Assembly: GCA_009602725.1 (NCBI GenBank)
Contig: WELB01000222.1
Coordinates: 110,812 to 123,001 of the forward strand
Length of the DNA: 12,190 bases
From: Spirogloea muscicola
Taxonomy: Eukaryota > Streptophyta > Zygnematophyceae > Spirogloeales > Spirogloeaceae
Direction of reading: 5' to 3'
A model generated the notes under the pieces. That model saw only the letters and a program-made list of their open reading frames with translations. It searched no databases and had not been told where the DNA came from. Made by a program: the position numbers and the translations under genes. This document shows, one piece after another, positions 7,297-12,190 of the stretch. How positions within the stretch are numbered: position 1 is the first letter of the stretch; each line of letters begins with the position of its first letter.

Positions 7297-7311
7297 GAGA
7301 GAGAGAGAGAG
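7297..7311. repeat. GA dinucleotide microsatellite
   Basis: An uninterrupted GA run of seven units plus one G, between the two arms of the inverted repeat. Confidence 0.85.
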
Positions 7312-7408
7312 TGACGCACTAAACCCTGGATCCTGAAGCTGAGACGGTCGACTGTGGGGAAGCGGGGGCGTCATGGCGCGTCCCCAGTTTCCCGTTCCCA
7401 GTGCCCCG

Positions 7409-7464
7409 CCTGTATACATCTGGCTGGCTGTCACAGCCGTTCTTTCAATATCAGCAGCCGCATT
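7409..7464 (+). repeat. Hairpin repeat copy E, right arm of an inverted repeat
   Basis: Inverted partner of 7194-7249 (52 of 56), with 159 bp between the arms. It ends about 230 bp before the start codon of the TXNDC9-like gene, so it lies in that gene's promoter or 5' UTR. Confidence 0.8.
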
Positions 7465-7540
7465 TCTTTTTTTCCCGCCACTTTCCGCCTCGCCCGTCTC
7501 AGGGGCTCCAGCTTCTGCGCGAGCGTGCCTGGCGCCGGCC

Positions 7541-7585
7541 GTCGCCGCCGCCGCCGTCGCCGCCGCCGCCGCCGCCGCCGCCGCC
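7541..7585. repeat. GCC trinucleotide repeat upstream of the TXNDC9-like gene
   Basis: A nearly pure GCC/GTC run. It lies in frame with the downstream ATG as an Ala tract but is better explained as part of a 5' leader. An ambiguous base N at 7632 nearby suggests a hard-to-sequence region. Confidence 0.8.
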
Positions 7586-7696
7586 TCAGGTAGTCTGCCT
7601 GCCGCTCTGCTCGTGGCCGTTGCCGCTCGTCNGCTCACTGCCACTGGCTGCCGGCACGAGTGCCGAGCTCTCACTGCGGCCCGCCGGCTCCACACG

Positions 7697-10043
7697 ATGG
7701 ACGCCGATGGCTTCCGCAGCCGGATGTCGGACCTCAACTTCGGCGCCGTCATGGCTGCCGCCGCTCGAGACTACCAGCAGGTTGTTCCACATAGCAAGGA
7801 GTAGCTGCCACGGAGCCTCTGAATTGCCTCTCCTTGTGGAGCAGGCTCGCACACACCCTGCTCCTGCTTGTGCTCGCTTACTTCGCCAAAGCTGCTGCTT
7901 GTTCAACATCCCGCCTTGCATCAACCAGCCGTCCGCCTTGGCTGGCGCTGTGCTGCAGGATATGCTGGCAGCAGAGCAGGCGCGGCCACCGAGCCACGAC
8001 GAAGTTGACCTTGGCGACCTCCTTGATGTGGGACTCTACCATTACAGTGTGCAGTGCTATGCGACTGATAGACTCTTTCTAGCCGTCCAATATAGGATGA
8101 TACACGAAGTGCCTGCCAGCAAACACGTAGCAGCATGTGGCAATCCTCATGTTATGAAGCTCTGCACATTGCCAATGATGCAGAGTCCGTTTGGGTACTC
8201 CCAATGACACCGTTCCTGACGTTGGCCAGCGCAGGACCCAGAGCTGGAGAAGCTACACGCAGAGCGACTCGCCGCCTTGAAGGTAGCTCGCAGCTCCTGC
8301 AGTCCGCTCTGGCTTGTGCCTGTCAAGCTACTCAACAGTCTGTAGCTACCTGGCACCAGTGTTTAATTGCCTGCCAGCCATCAGCTCAGACCAATCACTT
8401 TTCGGACATCAGAGGGAGACAGAGAAGAGGCAGGCCATGCAGAGGAAAGGCCATGGCGAGTACAGAGAGGTGCTTCCCCTGCCAGTAGCAGCACGTAGAA
8501 CTCCAAGCCGTAAGCTGCATCTATCAAGTTGTGACTTCGTCAAGGGGGCTCATCTTTGCAAGGATGGATGGCCAGGTTCTAGAAGGAGACTTCCTGGAAG
8601 AGGTAACCGGGAGCGAGAGCGTGGTGTGCCACTTTTACCACCAAGGCTTTCTGCGGTGCAAGTAAGGTGCTCTCCCAACACTTTCAATCCCCCTCAGCCC
8701 ACTCACATAGGCTTTCTTCTTCAACAAGAGGCAGGCAGGCTTCGATGGTGACAGGGTAGGGGCAATGTACGGCAAGGTGTTCATCACTTGCGAACCAAAG
8801 AGTGGGCTCTGAGTACAGCAAGCAATCCACACATGATTAAATTGCTGTCACAGCAGAGCACAAATTGTACATGTCAAAGACTCGGTAGGATTTTTTGGCA
8901 TTGATGCTTATCCTAGAAGTGCTACATCCAAGATGAGAAGTTGTTCAACAGGATCACATCATGTTTAATTTTGGGATAGATGCCTCTCCTGCTGACATTC
9001 ACTTGACTTCCTACCGAGTCTTATCTTGCACAGGGTTATGGACAAGCACTTGAGCGCACTCGCTACGACTTACATCAATACCAAGTTCATAAAAGTAGAT
9101 GTAGAGGTATTGCGTAGGCCGAGCACCTGCCTCTTCATCCCTGGTCTCAGGCAGTGCAACTGAGACAGACAGCAACCGAGACTGTTGCATGCCTGCTGTG
9201 ACTTGGTGCTACCTACAGAGAACCATGTTCTGTAGCAATGGGATCTACTTACCGAGTCAGTTGCCTCACGGTAGCTTCATAAGCTGCTTGGCTTTGTCAT
9301 CTTCCAGAATGCCCCCTTCTTTGTGACTAAGCTGGCCATCAAAGTGCTACCATGCGTTGTTCTTTTCAAGTAAGCTGTCCTCTGTCTTTGTTCATATCGT
9401 GGTATCGTACTGCAGATGGCCCACTTACTGTCAATGTCATCATCGGTGGAACGTCCTGTCCCAATTGCTGAGCTCCTGGCTTTCAGAAAGTCAGCAAGCA
9501 CAAGCAGGCAATGAGTTCTTCCACATGGCCTGGCCAGGCCTTACAGACCCGTTCACTACCACGAAGCCGTTTGTGCTCTCTCGGCATGCAGGAATGGAGT
9601 TGCTATTGATAGGGTTGTGGGATTTGATGAGTTGGGAGGGAAGGACGACTTTGCAACTGCTGCCCTTGAGAGGCGCCTGTCAAGACAAGGTGAGGGCACC
9701 GGTCACACCCATACATACCTGAACAATGGATTGGCTTGCTGTGGCTCTCTTCCGAAGGATGAGGATTGCGCGCCTTCTCCCGAATGTTGACCATGCATGC
9801 TGCAACATGCACTCCCTCCTGAAGTGTCCTCACGTGGAGTCCTGCCCATGCGCTAGCTGCAGCTTCCTCTCCCACGCATGTCATCGCATTTTGTACACCC
9901 ACTGGTATAGCAGACTGACAATGTAGTTTCTCAACACAGGGTGCATAGTGCCACTGAAGAAGGACGAAGAGGAGAAAGAGAGGTCTGCACGACGAAGTGT
10001 GAGGTCAACAAGGACTGATGAATCTGACTCTGACTCTGCTTAG
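7697..10043 (+). CDS. TXNDC9: Thioredoxin domain-containing protein 9 / phosducin-like protein 3, 9 exons
   Basis: Exons are 7697-7780, 7959-8027, 8235-8282, 8413-8469, 8576-8661, 9034-9106, 9308-9369, 9592-9689 and 9940-10043. They sum to 681 nt, 226 aa plus TAG, the same length as human TXNDC9. The N-terminus (LNFGAVMAAAARDYQQ) and the acidic helix LGDLLDDPELEKLHAERL are followed by RQAMQRKGHGEYRE and FLEEVTGSESVVCHFYH. The thioredoxin fold continues with RCKVMDKHL, NAPFFVTKLAIKVLPCVVLF (cis-Pro 154) and VVGFDELGGKDDF. There is no CXXC, as is usual for this family, so it is not a redox enzyme. Known homologues bind the CCT chaperonin and modulate actin and tubulin folding in the cytosol. 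The C-terminal tail is charged and ends in an SDSDSA cluster. The frame continues upstream to an ATG at 7373 through repeat E and the GCC run. I chose 7697 because conserved family similarity begins there. The exon 1 and 2 donors (GTTGTT, GTGGGA) are weak. Confidence 0.93.
8877..9022. mobile_element. MITE-like element in intron 5 of the TXNDC9-like gene
   Basis: Perfect 14-bp terminal inverted repeats, AAGACTCGGTAGGA (8877-8890) and TCCTACCGAGTCTT (9009-9022), bound a 146-bp AT-rich segment. It also has looser internal complementarity (GGCATTGATGCTTATCC against the reverse complement of 8968-8990). There is no clear target-site duplication. The size and structure fit a non-autonomous DNA element or a long hairpin in the intron. 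A partial echo, TACCGAGTCAG, lies in intron 6 near 9249. Confidence 0.6.
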
Positions 10044-10723
10044 ATCACTCTGGTGTGCGCTACTTCTTGTCAAAAATTGTCCTCTCGAATCCTTGCGCTT
10101 TTTTGAAGCTAGCAACTTGCAAGGCTGAGAGAGATTTTGAAGTTTTCAGCGCACAAGGACAAACAGCATAAAGGCATGGCCTTTGGGCACCTGGAAGCTC
10201 TCGTCCTGGGCTCTGATAAATCTACAGGGCTGGCGAGCACGCCAGGTGTGATGATTTGTCATGTTTGTATACAAAACTCTAAGGCGGTAGGCTGGACACT
10301 TATTTGATGAAAAATCAGTATGTCAACTGCCTCATAGAGCTACCTCAACATATCTCCTGACCTAGAGTTTGCCAGGGGTGCAATGACCATCTAAAAGAGT
10401 GACCAGCCTAGGTTGGTAGATTTCGAGGCAAAAATTCAAGGCAAAAATTCGAGGACAGCCAAGTGCTATAGAAGACGATGTAAGTTGGGAAAGCCACTCT
10501 GGACACGGTCATCTAGTGAATGCAGTATCCAGCTGGAGGGACTGGAGCAGGGCTTGTGCGACGCCATCGCGGGCCTGAAGTCCAGAGCAGGCACCCGTGC
10601 AGTGTCATCAAACAGGCACTCAATGGCTTGCGGAGCCTACTCGACCCCCCTGAAAAAATCTTAGCCACTAGCGGAAGCATTTGCATTGTACACAATGAAG
10701 CCATGCTCAGCAATGAGTCGTAG
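10044..10723. other. Intergenic stretch between convergent genes
   Basis: It holds the 3' UTRs of the TXNDC9-like gene (plus) and the Harbinger-derived gene (minus). A minus-strand frame stays open from 10794 down to 10513, reading through beyond exon 3 of the latter gene. It contains VRDYDSLL, which faintly recalls the RDHISHNLL end of plant homologues. No gene is supported otherwise. No TGTAA signal is evident soon after 10043. Confidence 0.4.
10422..10458. repeat. 13-bp tandem repeat
   Basis: TTCGAGGCAAAAA, TTCAAGGCAAAAA and a partial TTCGAGGACAG follow each other directly, giving about 2.8 units with one mismatch between the two full units. Confidence 0.8.
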
Positions 10724-12190
10724 TCACGGACCCTGGTCGTGGACGCTACTGAGCCATTTAGACAGGTCCAGCAACCTGCACAAGTGTGTATTACCTGCAC
10801 GGCTTCGTAATGCCACGGGCCGCTGTCAGGGAGCATGTCGTCGTCCTTGACCTCGTAGGCAAGGTCAGGGTCCACGCCTTCGTTCCGCTGCATAGCGGAC
10901 CCCCAGCCGGGGTGCTTAAGTACGACATGACAGACGCTCGGACCTGATAGACACCCTACTGTAGAAGCAGTTGTGTACATAGAATTGCTGGTAACCTGTA
11001 AGCATGACCATGTTGGTCAGTCGTTTCAGGAAGTGGGGCCACCTTCTCGCAGATGTTGTGCAGCACGCAGCAGGCACCGAGCAGCGCAGGGAGCTCCTGG
11101 ATCTTCATCTCAGAGCGATTCTGCAGGAACTTCCAGCGGCCCTTAAGACGGCCAAAGGCATCCTGCGCAACCTTGACGAGCTCGGCGTGCTTCTGGTTGA
11201 AGGCGTGCATGGGCCACGAGACTTGCTCCTGGTGGCCGTAAGGCACGAGAAGCCAATCAAGTAGCGGGAAGCTGGCTGGCGCGGCGATCCAGAGGCCCCG
11301 TAGCGCGCCCCCGATGCCCCGCTGGAAGAGCGCCGAGCTGCGCAGGACCTTCTCATTGCTCAGGCTGCCCGGCCAACCGATGCACACATCCGTGAAGGCG
11401 CCGCGTGCGTCCACCGCGGCCTGCACGGTGAGCGAGTATGAGTAGCTCTTGCTGCGCTCGGACATGCGCTTGTTGTAGTAAGCTGCGAGGTTGGTACGTG
11501 GTGCCTTGATCGGGATGTGGGTCGTGTAGAGCGCCGCGACCACGCCCGGGATGCCGCTCAGCGCCTCAAAGTCGGCCGCTGCAGCCGCCTCCTCTGCCGC
11601 GCCCGGCCACTGCACGTACTTGGGCAGCAGGAACGCGTTGATGGCCGCGCACACCTCGATGACCACCTTGTGCACTGTCGATGTGCCGACGCCGAACCTG
11701 ACGCAAGTCACGCGTCGGGCCACTGCCGTCGTCAGCAGGTGGGCTTGTGGGTCAGCAACACACCACAGGAGCTTGTAAGCTAGACATGAGTGCACTCGTA
11801 AGTGTTAACGTCAGTTAACGTCAGTGGGACTGAAGCACTGGGAAACGAAGTACGTGAATAGGAGGGTGGTGTGAAGTGGGCATGGGGCCGGCGGACCGCT
11901 TGCCAATGCGGTGGAGGGCGTCGCCGGTGGCGAGGCGGTAGAGCGCGATGGCGACGCGCTGCTCGACGGGCACGGCCTTGCGAAAGATGGTGTCCTCCTT
12001 GGCGATGGACCGCCCGATGTCGCCGCAGATGGCGGCGAAGGTGGCGCGCCCCATGCGGAAGGCGCGCCGGAACTCCACCTCCGGGAACGCCGCGCTCTGG
12101 CACCGCTCCCACCACGCCCGCGACCGCGCGTGCGCCCACAGCTTGCGCTCGCCGCCGCCGCCGCCGCCACCGCCGCCGCCACCCGCCGCC
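10724..12190 (-). CDS. PIF/Harbinger transposase-derived protein (HARBI1/ALP1-like), 5' partial
   Basis: The minus-strand exons are 12190-11897 (continuing off the right edge), 11697-11043 and 10887-10795, with a possible last mini-exon to TGA at 10724. The first exon has a poly-Gly tract from GCC repeats, then RSRAWWERCQSAAFPEVEFR, RMGRATFAAICGDIG and VEQRVAIALYRLATGDAL. A phase-2 intron joins IGKR to FGVGTSTVHKVVIEVC exactly as in homologues. The DDE_Tnp_4 region follows: ALYTTHIPIKAP, VDARGAFTDVCIGWPGS, PASFPLLDWLLVPY, AFGRLKGRW and LGACCVLHNICEK. Exon 3 gives GVDPDLAYEVKDDDMLP. It closely resembles the plant group including Arabidopsis At5g12010/At4g29780. All three catalytic acids appear replaced: DG to YT near 11528, GD to AP near 11279, and E to Q in VAQDAF. 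That points to a domesticated, non-catalytic host protein. The C-terminal end is unsure. Confidence 0.88.
11804..11823. repeat. 10-bp tandem duplication in an intron
   Basis: GTTAACGTCA is present twice in direct succession inside the first intron of the Harbinger-derived gene. Each unit contains a GTTAAC palindrome and an ACGT core. Confidence 0.75.

Larger units (their letters stand above)
4706..7475. mobile_element. Nested cluster of non-LTR retrotransposon 3' ends and related repeats
   Basis: This 2.8-kb interval between the two divergently arranged genes is filled with fragments of one or more related non-LTR retrotransposons. It shows repeated C-terminal tails ending in LTRGY-stop or close variants on both strands, conserved hairpin segments, direct repeats immediately after stop codons, and a polypurine tract. 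Sub-features are listed separately. No complete reverse transcriptase is present. All copies appear 5'-truncated, as is usual for target-primed insertions. Confidence 0.75.

Noticed and set aside
7632-7632. Single N as a real polymorphism or frameshift
   Set aside because: It is only an ambiguous base call, lies upstream of the chosen start codon, and carries no biological inference.
7401-8207. Long plus-strand open frame of 268 codons
   Set aside because: It overlaps exons 1 and 2 of the TXNDC9-like gene in a different frame and crosses the GCC repeat. Its length comes from GC-rich, stop-poor composition.
10956-11042. Continuation of the Harbinger exon past 11043 (APLPETTDQH...)
   Set aside because: Family conservation stops at NICEK and resumes in phase with GVDPDL at 10878. 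GTGGCC at 11042 and TATGCAG before 10887 make a plausible intron.
1-12190. CRISPR arrays, prokaryotic operons, phage genes, tRNA or rRNA
   Set aside because: The repeats are few, unevenly spaced and LINE-derived. Genes are intron-split and monocistronic. I saw no cloverleaf or rRNA-like sequence.

Overview
This is a eukaryotic nuclear window, most likely from a green alga. The genes are split by short GT-AG introns. All three recognisable proteins are of the plant/green-algal type. Interstitial TTTAGGG-type telomere motifs lie in introns, and the GC-rich stretches contain GCC triplet runs. I cannot name the species.

Layout: (1) 1-839, plus strand: the 3' part of an unrecognised gene whose product ends in two membrane segments. 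(2) 1371-4188, minus strand: a seven-exon gene for a glutaredoxin-DEP-DUF547 fusion protein, tail-to-tail with the first gene. (3) 4189-4704: a very GC-rich stretch, probably the promoter or 5' region of that gene. (4) About 4706-7475: a nested graveyard of non-LTR retrotransposon (LINE) ends. It holds one long decayed C-terminus with a zinc-knuckle/REL-type endonuclease and two in-frame stops (5170-5958). At least four shorter 3' fragments lie in both orientations. They share a C-terminal tail of the form LSDxxLLTRGY-stop and, in two copies, a hairpin about 90-100 nt after the stop codon. Related hairpin segments occur five times. (5) 7697-10043, plus strand: a complete nine-exon TXNDC9/PLP3-type phosducin-like thioredoxin-fold gene (226 aa), with a 146-bp MITE-like insertion in intron 5. 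(6) 10724-12190, minus strand: the 3' part of a PIF/Harbinger-derived gene (HARBI1/ALP1-like). Its transposase fold is kept, but all three catalytic acidic residues appear to be replaced, as expected for a domesticated host gene.

The three recognisable host genes look intact where they are in the window and do not obviously form one pathway. Glutaredoxin and TXNDC9 are both thioredoxin-fold proteins, but TXNDC9 belongs to chaperonin (CCT) folding biology. The most unusual material is the repeat cluster at 4.7-7.5 kb, between the two divergently arranged genes. Exon borders were placed by eye from splice consensus, reading-frame continuity and recalled family conservation. No alignment or transcript was available.
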